64,000 nt of DNA, taken from Enterobacter asburiae. Its GTDB lineage: Bacteria; Pseudomonadota; Gammaproteobacteria; Enterobacterales; Enterobacteriaceae. The stretch spans positions 434,001 to 498,000 of the forward strand of contig NZ_VRKN01000002.1 in assembly GCF_008080435.1 (NCBI RefSeq), read 5' to 3'. A program made the translations under genes and the position numbers. Shown here piece after piece: positions 50,614 through 58,737 of the stretch; within the stretch, counting starts at the first letter, position 1, and every line of letters starts with the position of its first letter. The notes beneath the pieces are model-generated. The model was not told where the DNA came from. It did not search any database and saw nothing but the letters and a program-made list of their open reading frames with translations.

Positions 50614-51447
50614 ATGACGACAGCAACCAGCCTGAACGAACTGCAGCAGCAAATCCGCGATCGCTACGATAGCCTGAGCAAGAGGCTGCAGCAGGTCTCC
50701 CGCTACGTGCTGGATAACACCAACAGTGTGGCCTTTGATACGGTTGCCGTCATTGCCGAACGCGCCGACGTGCCGCCCTCGACGCTGATCCGCTTTGCTA
50801 ACGCCTTTGACTTCACCGGCTTCAACGAAATGAAACAGCTGTTTCGCATGAACCTGGTGGAGGAGACCGCCAGCTACAGCGACCGCGCCCGGCTGTTCCG
50901 CGAAATGGAGAGCGAGGCCGTCCCGGAAACGCCGCTCGATATTCTCCAGGAGTTCGCCCGCTCGAACGCACAGGCGCTACAGCAGCTGGCCGCCCGTGCC
51001 GAACCGGAGATGCTGGAGCGTGCGGTACAGTTGCTGGCCGACGCCGACACCATCTACATCGCCGGGCTGCGCCGCTCCTTTAGCGTCGCCGCGTATCTGA
51101 CCTACGCCCTGAGCCATCTGGAGTGTCGCCCTATCCTGCTCGACGGCATGGGCGGCATGCTGCGCGAGCAGATCAGCCGCATTAAGGCACGCGACATCGT
51201 GGTGTCTATCAGCTTCTCGCCATACGCGGAAGAGACGGTGATGGTCAGCGAAACCGCCGCCAGCGTCGGCGCGCGGCAGATCGTGATTACGGACAGCCAG
51301 ATAAGCCCCCTGGCGACGTTCAGCGATCTCTGCTTTGTAGTGAAAGAGGCGCAGGTGGATGCGTTCCGGTCTCAGTCGGCGACGCTGTGCCTGGTGCAGT
51401 CGCTGGTGGTGGCGCTGGCGTATCGGTTGGGGGGCGGGGAGAAATAG
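50614..51447 (+). CDS. iolR: IolR, RpiR-family repressor of inositol genes
   Basis: This 277-residue regulator has an N-terminal RpiR helix-turn-helix (about residues 12-80, TVAVIAERADVPPSTLIRFANAF region) and a C-terminal SIS sugar-phosphate domain (about 125-255). By context it senses an inositol-pathway intermediate and represses the iol operons. I chose ATG 50614, behind GGGGGATAAC, because the upstream in-frame extension shows no family similarity. The RpiR-type IolR of Salmonella fits this role. Confidence 0.88.
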   Translation: MTTATSLNELQQQIRDRYDSLSKRLQQVSRYVLDNTNSVAFDTVAVIAERADVPPSTLIRFANAFDFTGFNEMKQLFRMNLVEETASYSDRARLFREMESEAVPETPLDILQEFARSNAQALQQLAARAEPEMLERAVQLLADADTIYIAGLRRSFSVAAYLTYALSHLECRPILLDGMGGMLREQISRIKARDIVVSISFSPYAEETVMVSETAASVGARQIVITDSQISPLATFSDLCFVVKEAQVDAFRSQSATLCLVQSLVVALAYRLGGGEK

Positions 51448-51463
51448 CCCCCAATGCCGTTTG

Positions 51464-51501
51464 GTGGGCCGGGTAAGGTATAGACGATACCCGGCCGCCT
51501 G
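51464..51501. repeat. REP-type palindrome after iolR
   Basis: GTGGGCCGGGTAAGGTATAG pairs with the inverse GATACCCGGCCGCC, giving a REP-like stem between the convergent iolR and the DUF1641 gene. Confidence 0.72.
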
Positions 51502-51519
51502 AAGAGCATCAGCCAGACA

Positions 51520-51900
51520 TTAGCGGCTTCTTATCTCGGGGCAATCAGAATAACTGACGGAAGAGAGGGAATTCAGACGTTGCCCCGTAATCTGTAACAC
51601 CCGCAGTAAAAGCATGATGCCGCGGCGGGTATCAGGATCGTTGAGCATGGCAAACACCTGCCGAAGCGAAATATCCCCTTCCCGGTTAATTTGCTCTCCC
51701 CACGCCATGCGTAGCGCGGTTCCCCCTTCCCAACCGACGGTGACCACATCTTCAAAAACGCCTGCCAGTTTTTCGACCATCGCGCTGTCGGTCATTTCCA
51801 GCATGTCTGCTGCTAAGGCCAGCAGATCAACCAGATTATTCAGGCGATTGCCTGCCATCAGCGGGGCGAGGCTTTTAAGTAACTGTTCCTGTTCACTCAT
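51520..51900 (-). CDS. DUF1641-family protein
   Basis: This 126-residue mostly helical protein resembles DUF1641 proteins, which are often encoded beside sulfide:quinone reductase-like or formate dehydrogenase genes. Segments LNNLVDLLALAADMLEMTD and KLAGVFEDVVTVGWEGGTAL are typical. The role is unknown. Its start ATG overlaps the stop of the upstream flavoprotein gene (TGATG), so translation is coupled. I chose 51900 because an in-frame longer version begins inside the flavoprotein gene. Confidence 0.78.
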   Translation of the reverse strand: MSEQEQLLKSLAPLMAGNRLNNLVDLLALAADMLEMTDSAMVEKLAGVFEDVVTVGWEGGTALRMAWGEQINREGDISLRQVFAMLNDPDTRRGIMLLLRVLQITGQRLNSLSSVSYSDCPEIRSR

Positions 51901-53096
51901 CAGAACATCCCCCTCACGACACCCCAATAGAGACCACGGTTAAAACCGTTTCGCAGCATGCCGCCGAGTTTCGTCGCAGGCATGGGCGTCACGTCATTGC
52001 GATAGTCATACACCAACGGCATACCGGCCCAGAGCCCCATCTGCGCAACGGCCTGAACCCGTCCATCGTAATGGTTGCCGCTTCCGGGCGGTCTGCCGTA
52101 CAGCTCCGCCACAATGTTATCGGCAACGATCGGCGCCTGGTTGTGGCACGATCCCCCGGCTTTACTGATCGGGAGGTCAACGGTATCGCCGATCACATAC
52201 ACCCCTTCCAGGCCGTAGACGCCCAGCGTTTGGTGATCCGTCGGCAGCCAGCCTTCACCGTTCTGAACCTCACTCAGTCCCGTATTACGCACCGCTTCAA
52301 CCGCCCTGATGGGAGGCGTTGCCATCAGGATGTCGAAATTCTGTGAATCGCCCTCGGCGGAATAGGCAATTTTGCTGTCAGGATCGACATGGCTTAAGGT
52401 AAAACCGCGCTGATGCTGTATTCCTTTAGCGGCAAAAATATCACCCAGCGCCTCCCCCACCGGACGCTGCAGGAACAGACAGTTTCGCAATAATTGCGCG
52501 ACGGTCGGATAGGTATAAACAATCTCAACCTGATTACGCACCCCACGCTGACGCAAATAGTCATCAACCATCAGCGTGGTTTCAATAGGGGCAATGCCGC
52601 ACTGGTGGGGAACATTCGGCGTTTCAGGAAAAGAGACGGTAATAAATATTCGCCCCTTTTTGATGGTGGCGAGCTTATGCGCTAGCTGTCTTGCCGCCGC
52701 ATATTGATAAAAATGGTCGCCCGCGTCGGCAAGGCCAGGGATTTTTTGGGGGAAAGGCGTGCAGCCCGTTGCGATAACCAGCAGGTCCCAGTCGTAATAT
52801 CGTTTACTGGCACCGTACAGTCGACGCTGCTTAAAATCGAAAGATTCAATCCTGTCGGTAATAAATTGAATTTCAGGACTCAGTAACTGCCGTTCAGGCC
52901 GGGCCAGCTCATGATGATGGAAGAGGTTAAAGGCGACGTACATAAAGGCGGGTTTGTAGTAGTGCACCGGTGATTCGGAAATCAGTACCAGCTCTACCTG
53001 ACCGGCAGCAATTTCACGTCGTAATTTCCTGGTCAGAAGGTTGGCGACAATTGTTCCTCCCGTGCCGCCGCCGACAATCATTATGCGGTTTTTCAT
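51900..53096 (-). CDS. Sulfide:quinone oxidoreductase-like FAD protein
   Basis: This 398-residue flavoprotein has the FAD-binding glycine motif MIVGGGTGGTIVANLL, a second motif LLVIATGCTPFP, and the third, GLEGVYVIGDTVDLP. Cysteines in ATGCTPFP, PHQCGIAPIE and GGSCHNQAP resemble the three redox cysteines of sulfide:quinone reductases. The C-terminal part is amphipathic, as for monotopic membrane attachment. It should oxidise sulfide or a related thiol and pass electrons to quinone, but the substrate is not proven. It is co-transcribed with DUF1641. An inverted repeat lies upstream. Confidence 0.85.
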   Translation of the reverse strand: MKNRIMIVGGGTGGTIVANLLTRKLRREIAAGQVELVLISESPVHYYKPAFMYVAFNLFHHHELARPERQLLSPEIQFITDRIESFDFKQRRLYGASKRYYDWDLLVIATGCTPFPQKIPGLADAGDHFYQYAAARQLAHKLATIKKGRIFITVSFPETPNVPHQCGIAPIETTLMVDDYLRQRGVRNQVEIVYTYPTVAQLLRNCLFLQRPVGEALGDIFAAKGIQHQRGFTLSHVDPDSKIAYSAEGDSQNFDILMATPPIRAVEAVRNTGLSEVQNGEGWLPTDHQTLGVYGLEGVYVIGDTVDLPISKAGGSCHNQAPIVADNIVAELYGRPPGSGNHYDGRVQAVAQMGLWAGMPLVYDYRNDVTPMPATKLGGMLRNGFNRGLYWGVVRGMF

Positions 53097-53116
53097 TCCT
53101 TTATTCGCTCATGGTA

Positions 53117-53132
53117 GTGAATGGGAATTCAC
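53117..53132. promoter_or_regulatory. Inverted repeat upstream of the SQR-like gene
   Basis: GTGAAT and ATTCAC are separated by GGGA, forming a perfect six-base inverted repeat 21 bases before the start codon. It may be an operator. No regulator gene is adjacent, so this is weak. Confidence 0.35.
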
Positions 53133-53300
53133 GTAACCAGACCGCTTCACTGTTACGCTCAGCTAAAGGGTAGTAACAGAGCAATATTCCGCAACATAAC
53201 CTTTCACGAGAAATTTATTTTTGATAACCACATCATTATTTATAAAATATACTGCAAAATATAATTTATATCCCTATAACGCAGTCTCTTTTCATTACCA

Positions 53301-53663
53301 TTATTCGCCAAAGAGCAGCTTTGTGTACTTTTTAGACACCGCCCCTGAGCGCTGTCCGTTCGCGCCATAATAGCGATCCTCACGGCACAGTCGCTCCTTC
53401 ACATCGCAGAAAATGCCGTTGGCAAAGGTGAATTCGGTCAGATCGACATTGCTCGACGTGAACACCTCGTTTGCAGCAGCCTTCTTACCGAGATACGTCT
53501 CTGTCAAATCGCGGGATAATCCCTTGTCATTGGCGCATACATATCGGTCGCAGAGCACGCCCGATACTGGCGACTTGAGCCTGGCGGGGGTCCTGGCCTG
53601 GGCGGACATGGCGGACACGGCCAGCAGCGCGGCCACAGAGCATGCGAGTATTGACTTGTTCAA
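53301..53663 (-). CDS. YcgJ-family exported protein
   Basis: This 120-residue protein has a signal peptide (about 23 residues, ending in AQA) and four cysteines in two pairs (VLCDRYVCANDKG and IFCDVKERLCREDRYYG) that probably form periplasmic disulfides. The pattern resembles K-12 YcgJ, of unknown function. It stands alone, upstream of the SQR-like gene and facing away from the AT-rich island that follows. Confidence 0.75.
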   Translation of the reverse strand: MNKSILACSVAALLAVSAMSAQARTPARLKSPVSGVLCDRYVCANDKGLSRDLTETYLGKKAAANEVFTSSNVDLTEFTFANGIFCDVKERLCREDRYYGANGQRSGAVSKKYTKLLFGE

Positions 53664-54208
53664 GATGATAATCTCCGTTGGTTAATGAGTGTCGGCTTTG
53701 CACCGGGCGCGGTGGAACCATCATGAGGGTGAACAACCCTGGAGGGTTCTGAGTTTCAGCAGGAAATGCCCCGTATGGCTTTTTGTTGACCTAACAGTTG
53801 TCGAAAGTTCGGCTCGGAGGCAATTGTAAGGGCCCTATTCAGGTGAGTCATGCAGTTTTAGAGACCTGAACGACTATGCTCTAAAGGAAGTGGGCTTGTG
53901 GGGCGGGGCGAGTCCGGTGTGAGCGATCTACGGACGTAGCCTTAAATGGGGGAAGCCTTAAAATTAAGTGACACAATTTGCAGGAGCACTTATACCATCC
54001 CTGATCTGTAGAGTAGGTAAAACTGCACCAGCCCTAGTCCTCTTTATACTGCTGACCTTTACATCAATCACCATTCCATATATGTTTATAAAGCCAATAG
54101 CCTTCATATGATAGTAAAATGTTTAGGTAGTCGTTCAATTGCCTAGACCTTCAGAATTTTACTGAGCAGCGGCCAATTTAGTGACGTTGCGTGCAGGGAT
54201 GACCCGCT
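53664..54208. other. Gene-free region at the left edge of the island
   Basis: These 545 bases carry the promoter of the YcgJ-like gene and then change in composition: GC-rich up to about 53950 and AT-rich afterwards. A small hairpin AACCCT/AGGGTT is near 53739. I find no supported small gene, tRNA or att-like copy of the guaA 3' end. The promoter of the ATPase gene should lie in the AT-rich part (54050-54190). Confidence 0.55.
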
Positions 54209-56584
54209 ATGATAGAATCAATTAGTCTCTCCAACATCGCCACCTATCATCCTGACAAATCAGAAGTTATTAATCTAAAAAAGATTAATTTTATTTATGG
54301 AGCAAATGGGGCGGGTAAGACCACAATCAGTCGACTTATTGAGAAACCTAGTCTTTCAATAGACTCCAGCATTACCTGGCTCAACAATACGCCAGTGCCA
54401 GCAATGATCTATAACAATGACTTCATCACTGCCAACTTTTCAGAATCCAAAGAGTTTCAGGGAGTATTTACACTCGGCAAGGCCGAAAAAGTTCAGCTCG
54501 ATCGCCTCAAAGAACTTAAAGATGAAAGAAAGCGCCATGAACAGTTGAGAGCCAAGTTAATCATCTCGCTTGATGGTGAAGATGGAAAACCCGGAAAGAA
54601 TGCTGAGTTGATTTCTTTGGAAGCAAAGTTAGTTGGACGATGCTGGGAACAGAAAGTTAAGCATGATGAATATTTTAAGGGGGCATTTACTGGTTTAAGG
54701 AATAATAAGGAAGCATTCAAAGCAAAGGTTCTTCAAGAACATCAGAATAACAAATACACCTTGGTTGATTTAGTTGATCTCAAGACTAGAGCTACGGTTT
54801 TATATGGTGACCAACCCTCGAAAATAGATCTTGTTTCGACCTTGGATTTATCACGGTTGATAGCATTCGAGAAAAACCCGATTCTGGTTAAAAAGGTGGT
54901 AGGTAAAGATGATGTCAGCATATCGGCGATTATTCAGCGGTTAGGTAATAGCGACTGGGTCAGACAGGGTATGAGATTTATGGAACATACGAATGAACAA
55001 TGTCCGTTCTGTCAGCAGACCCTGCCCCATGACTTCGAGAAGGAACTTACTGATTACTTCGATGAGACTTTTGAAGCGGATTCTAAGGCAGTCTCTACCC
55101 TGCGTAATAATTATTTCCAAATTGCTGAGGATCTTTTGGCTCAGGCATATGTTTTGTTGGCTTTGGATTGCAAAGAACTGGACAAGGAAAAACTTAACCC
55201 TAAGATTCAAGAACTGGATGCTGTTGTTCTTGTCAATAAAGGTCGGATGGATAATAAAGTTATCACTCCAAGTACTGAGGTTTTTCTTGAGGGGCTAGAG
55301 GATATTCAGGCGGATATTACTGCTATTATTAATGCGGCGAACGCGAAAATATCCGAAAAAAATCGCCTAGTTGCAAGCTTCGCTACTGAGCAACGTAGAT
55401 TAACTGGGGAAGTGTGGAAATATATTGTCGATGCTGAGTTAAAGAATACCTTGGCTGATTATACCACTGAGAAAAATAAATTACAAAAATCTATTTCGGG
55501 TATCACATTAAGCCGGGATAAGGCCACGGAAAGTATTAATGCTACTGATGTCGATATCGATAATATTGAGGCGGAACTTACCAGCGTAAAACCTACAGTA
55601 ATTGCTATAAATAAAATCTTGAAGAATTTTGGCTTTCTCAGCTTTTCTCTAGATCCTGCATGTATAGATAATTCTTATAGAATTATCCGGGCGGATGGGA
55701 AGGATGCCAAGCAAACATTGAGTGAAGGCGAGAAGACCTTCGTAACGTTCCTTTATTTCTACCATCTGCTGAGAGGAAGTATTACGACGTCCGGTATCAC
55801 CACTGATCGGATCGTGATTATCGATGACCCTGTTTCTAGCCTTGATAGTGATGTATTGTTTATTGTGAGTAGCTTAATCAAGGAGCTCTTCGCCGAGGTT
55901 AGAAAGAGTGATAGCCATCTTAAACAAGTTGTGGTGCTTACCCACAATGTGCATTTCCATAAAGAAGTCACGTACGATCAACGTCGGAAGACCAATACTT
56001 CGCTTGCTGACGAGACATTTTGGATTGTCCGCAAACCTAATGAGTATTCAGTAATTGAATTCCATTCAAGTAATCCAATCCGGAATTCTTATCAACTACT
56101 CTGGGCCGAGCTAAAAAGAACACCGGTGCCAGTCCTTACGTTGCAGAACACCATGCGTCGGATTTTGGAGAACTATTTCAAGATTTTGGGTGGTGTCGAT
56201 ACATACCATCTTGTCGACAAATTTGAGGGTATCGAAAAGATACAGTGCCAGTCTTTGATGAGTTGGGTAAATGATGGCTCGCATTACGCTCCGGATGAGC
56301 TTTATGTGGCCATTAGCGACAATATGGCAGCAAATTACCTGAAAATTTTCTTCAAGATATTCAAAGCAGCTAAGCATGATGCACATTACAAAATGATGAT
56401 GGGCGATTCATATGTTGATCTTGATCCGGAAGATATCTCTGAGCAGCAGCCAATGACGGCTGTTGGCGAAGAAGGGAACACTGTATTTGATGGAGCCGCT
56501 GTAATAGAGACATCAGCCCCCGTACCGACTGCACTCAAGTCTGAAATTGATCAGTCTGGATTCGATCAAGTGGTGCCGTTTTGA
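54209..56584 (+). CDS. RloC/PrrC-like AAA_13 ATPase, candidate anticodon nuclease
   Basis: This 791-residue ABC-type ATPase (AAA_13 family) has Walker A GANGAGKT (31-38), signature LSEGEK (504-509), Walker B IVIIDDP (535-541), D-loop SSLDS and H-loop H579. A long helical insert carries CPFC (265-268), resembling the zinc hook of RloC. After the ATPase, MRRILENYF (R650, E654) and NDGSHYA (H692) match the Arg-Glu-His pattern of the PrrC/RloC anticodon-nuclease (HEPN-like) domain. PrrC and RloC cut tRNA anticodon loops upon phage attack, so a defence role is likely. The gene is AT-rich compared with neighbours, a sign of transfer. No hsd genes are adjacent, unlike PrrC. A metallo-hydrolase gene follows 196 bases downstream in the same orientation. 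Confidence 0.8.
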   Translation: MIESISLSNIATYHPDKSEVINLKKINFIYGANGAGKTTISRLIEKPSLSIDSSITWLNNTPVPAMIYNNDFITANFSESKEFQGVFTLGKAEKVQLDRLKELKDERKRHEQLRAKLIISLDGEDGKPGKNAELISLEAKLVGRCWEQKVKHDEYFKGAFTGLRNNKEAFKAKVLQEHQNNKYTLVDLVDLKTRATVLYGDQPSKIDLVSTLDLSRLIAFEKNPILVKKVVGKDDVSISAIIQRLGNSDWVRQGMRFMEHTNEQCPFCQQTLPHDFEKELTDYFDETFEADSKAVSTLRNNYFQIAEDLLAQAYVLLALDCKELDKEKLNPKIQELDAVVLVNKGRMDNKVITPSTEVFLEGLEDIQADITAIINAANAKISEKNRLVASFATEQRRLTGEVWKYIVDAELKNTLADYTTEKNKLQKSISGITLSRDKATESINATDVDIDNIEAELTSVKPTVIAINKILKNFGFLSFSLDPACIDNSYRIIRADGKDAKQTLSEGEKTFVTFLYFYHLLRGSITTSGITTDRIVIIDDPVSSLDSDVLFIVSSLIKELFAEVRKSDSHLKQVVVLTHNVHFHKEVTYDQRRKTNTSLADETFWIVRKPNEYSVIEFHSSNPIRNSYQLLWAELKRTPVPVLTLQNTMRRILENYFKILGGVDTYHLVDKFEGIEKIQCQSLMSWVNDGSHYAPDELYVAISDNMAANYLKIFFKIFKAAKHDAHYKMMMGDSYVDLDPEDISEQQPMTAVGEEGNTVFDGAAVIETSAPVPTALKSEIDQSGFDQVVPF

Positions 56585-56780
56585 AGCCTTCTGCTGGCGA
56601 GCACTTCCAAGACAGAATCCATTGACTAGATCAACCGTATGGATGTAATACTTTATATATCTATGATAAAATTTCTACGCTTCTGATATAACATTTTTTT
56701 CTGTTGTGCTTGTTAGCACTCTGGGCGTAATCCATATTTCTCTTGTATTAATTCTGACATTATTTAAAGGAATAGCGCTG

Positions 56781-58100
56781 ATGGTACACCAAGTGCGGAA
56801 ATGCTTTCATGCGGTCGGGAATGGAACATTATTTACCGGGCAAATTTATGATAAAAACAGTGATGACATTTTTAACTGGATGTATGACTGCGGCTCAACC
56901 AGTAAAAAAACCGTACTTAACACAATAGCTGCTCTACCAAATTGGTTTGGACCACGCAATGTTATCGATATGTTAGTGATTTCCCATTTTGATAATGATC
57001 ATGTTAATGGACTCGAAGCGCTGCTTCAGAAATATTATGTCAGAAGGCTTGTTCTACCTTTTACTGAATGGCCGCAGAGTATTCGCGAAATCTCGGTGAT
57101 GGGACCGAAAGGAATCTCTCCGTCAGTCGCTCTGTTACAAATTGATCCTTCAAAGTGGTTAGAGCTCAATAATTTTATTGATAGAGTAGGTGAAATCCTG
57201 TTGGTGCAAGGGAATGGTGGTCCTGAAGAGACAGATAGTTCACCTGATAATCCTGATAATCCTGATAATCCTGATAATCCTGATAACGATAGCCCTAAAT
57301 GGAAGGAACATTCTGCGTTTGATCCTGAATCTGATACTCCAGATGAAAATACACCTCCGTTGCCTGAGGGCAACCAAGAATTTCCGTCAGATCAGGTAGC
57401 CGCCGATAATGTTTTTTTTAAACTGAAAAACCAGGCTGCGACAACGGCTATCAAAGTGGCAAAAATACACCAAAGTCAAGCGGTATATTCTGCTAATAAC
57501 TCCTTCGAGTTTTTGTTTTATAATGCGGAAAAACCTTTCTCAGCACTTGGTCTTGTTTATGAATCAGGTGGTGAAATGTATGCGAAAGTTTCAAAGATGC
57601 GTATGTCTGAAGTTAAAGATGACATTGAAGCGACGATCATTTCTCTCGGTTTACACCAAAAAATCACCAATTTACCAGTAAACTGGCGGCAAACGCTTAA
57701 GGATTCATATGAGACGCACTTCGGTAGTACTGGGGAAGCTAAGAATAATATTTCCTTATGCATGTATGCAGCACCACTGACAAAGCGCAGAGATTTTGGA
57801 ACGCTATTTACTGGCGATATAAATCTGACGAGTGATGTGATTGAAGATATGAAAACCCATTTTGGACAACATCGCTGGTTATCACTCATTGGAGTACAGG
57901 TACCGCATCATGGGTCTCAACATTGCTGGGCTGTGGATAATGCCACACGCTTTGATCTTAATAAAGTATGCTTTATCCAGTGCGCAACTCCAACAAAATA
58001 TCATCCACATGATGTAGTCACCAAAGATTTAAATAAATACGGATGTGCAGTATGCTCAGCGAGTCGGATGAGTCCGGCCCATGCTTATTACTGTTATTGA
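56781..58100 (+). CDS. ComEC-like metallo-beta-lactamase-fold hydrolase
   Basis: This 439-residue protein has the MBL motif HFDNDH (69-74), an HxDxDH variant typical of ComEC/Rec2-type MBL domains, and VPHHGSQH (H376, H377), corresponding to the ComEC HHGS block. An intermediate TGDI may supply a metal aspartate. Between them, residues around 155-175 are (PDN)5 from a 9-bp tandem repeat. There is no signal peptide or membrane segment when ATG 56781 is used, behind AAAGGA; a GTG start at 56706 would add a hydrophobic N-terminus and is less likely. It may hydrolyse nucleic acids or nucleotides. AT-rich like its upstream ATPase partner. No known two-gene system comes to mind. Confidence 0.78.
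   Translation: MVHQVRKCFHAVGNGTLFTGQIYDKNSDDIFNWMYDCGSTSKKTVLNTIAALPNWFGPRNVIDMLVISHFDNDHVNGLEALLQKYYVRRLVLPFTEWPQSIREISVMGPKGISPSVALLQIDPSKWLELNNFIDRVGEILLVQGNGGPEETDSSPDNPDNPDNPDNPDNDSPKWKEHSAFDPESDTPDENTPPLPEGNQEFPSDQVAADNVFFKLKNQAATTAIKVAKIHQSQAVYSANNSFEFLFYNAEKPFSALGLVYESGGEMYAKVSKMRMSEVKDDIEATIISLGLHQKITNLPVNWRQTLKDSYETHFGSTGEAKNNISLCMYAAPLTKRRDFGTLFTGDINLTSDVIEDMKTHFGQHRWLSLIGVQVPHHGSQHCWAVDNATRFDLNKVCFIQCATPTKYHPHDVVTKDLNKYGCAVCSASRMSPAHAYYCY
57243..57287 (+). repeat. In-frame 9-bp tandem repeat inside the MBL gene
   Basis: Five tandem copies of CCTGATAAT (the last ends in AAC) encode Pro-Asp-Asn repeats in an acidic linker. Copy-number changes would keep the frame and alter only linker length. 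Confidence 0.9.
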
Positions 58101-58373
58101 CCTTTGATTTGCCAGAATTTATAAATAAATTTTATAATGGGGTGTTTGGGATGATAGTCAATTCACCCCAACTGACATGCTCCCCTTGATTAATAGACCA
58201 TGGTATTGGCCATGTCCGCTTTTGGCACTAAGCGGACAAACTGATTGAGCTGAAGGTCCGCTATGAGCGAAAAGCGGACGCTGACCTTTCATATTTATAC
58301 GATTTACTCTCTGGCCTGATCTAACGTAGGTATCTTAACTACAGGAACTCACTAGCATGATCGGAGATTACAT
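58101..58373. other. Intergenic region with GTCCGC/GCGGAC inverted repeats
   Basis: TGTCCGCTTTTGGCAC with AGCGGACA, then GGTCCGCTATGAGCG with AAAAGCGGAC, give two adjacent short hairpins at about 58213-58275. Sequences of this kind are common island-associated intergenic elements in Enterobacteriaceae as far as I recall. No open frame is supported. Confidence 0.5.
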
Positions 58374-58592
58374 ATGCTGATATATAACGTTTTTGGACGG
58401 CATATTGGCGTTCAACGGAAGCATGATCGGTGGCTGGTATTTCGTGCTGACCTGACGGAGAGAAAGTTTTCTCGACTCTATGACATCGCTATTCCTGACG
58501 ATATGACTGAAGGTGAGATTGCCGGCTGGCTGGGTGACATTTTCCATGAAGCCGCAACCGATCGTCATCCAAATGTGGAACGCATCGAATAA
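58374..58592 (+). CDS. Small conserved protein of unknown function (72 aa)
   Basis: This 72-residue soluble protein starts MLIYNVFGRHIGVQRKHDRW and has an alternating beta-strand-rich N-terminus and an acidic helical C-terminus (MTEGEIAGWLGDIFHEAAT). GGAG lies about eight bases before the ATG, which supports expression. I recall similar small proteins scattered in Enterobacteriaceae genomes, without known function. It lies between the island and the guaA terminator. Confidence 0.7.
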   Translation: MLIYNVFGRHIGVQRKHDRWLVFRADLTERKFSRLYDIAIPDDMTEGEIAGWLGDIFHEAATDRHPNVERIE

Positions 58593-58660
58593 GGATTTAA
58601 TGGATAGCATTACGTTGCGCCTGCTCCTGGCACTCACCTGAGATGGTGTTGCCAGCCATG

Positions 58661-58691
58661 GCCCAAAAAAAGCCCGCAATCTGCGGGCTTA
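58661..58691 (-). terminator. Rho-independent terminator of guaBA
   Basis: AAGCCCGCA / TGCGGGCTT has a short loop and, on the reverse strand, runs into TTTTTTTGGG. It terminates the leftward guaBA transcript. Confidence 0.88.
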
Positions 58692-58737
58692 GAGATAATT
58701 TAGAACCTGTTAGTACCAGACGTATCCGGTTGGGAAA

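Noticed and set aside
53117..53132. Inverted repeat as an ArsR/BigR sulfide-sensor site
   Set aside because: The arms are only six bases and no ArsR-type regulator is encoded nearby. I list it as a weak feature without naming a regulator.
53760..54208. Possible tRNA, sRNA or toxin gene at the island edge
   Set aside because: No cloverleaf, no intrinsic terminator and no open frame with a ribosome binding site could be recognised.
54209..56584. Reading the ATPase as an SMC-type Lamassu or Rad50 protein
   Set aside because: Its coiled-coil insert is short, and the Arg-Glu-His C-terminal region fits PrrC/RloC better.
57243..57287. Possible CRISPR-like repeat
   Set aside because: The units are 9 bp, directly tandem and without spacers, and they lie in frame within a coding sequence.
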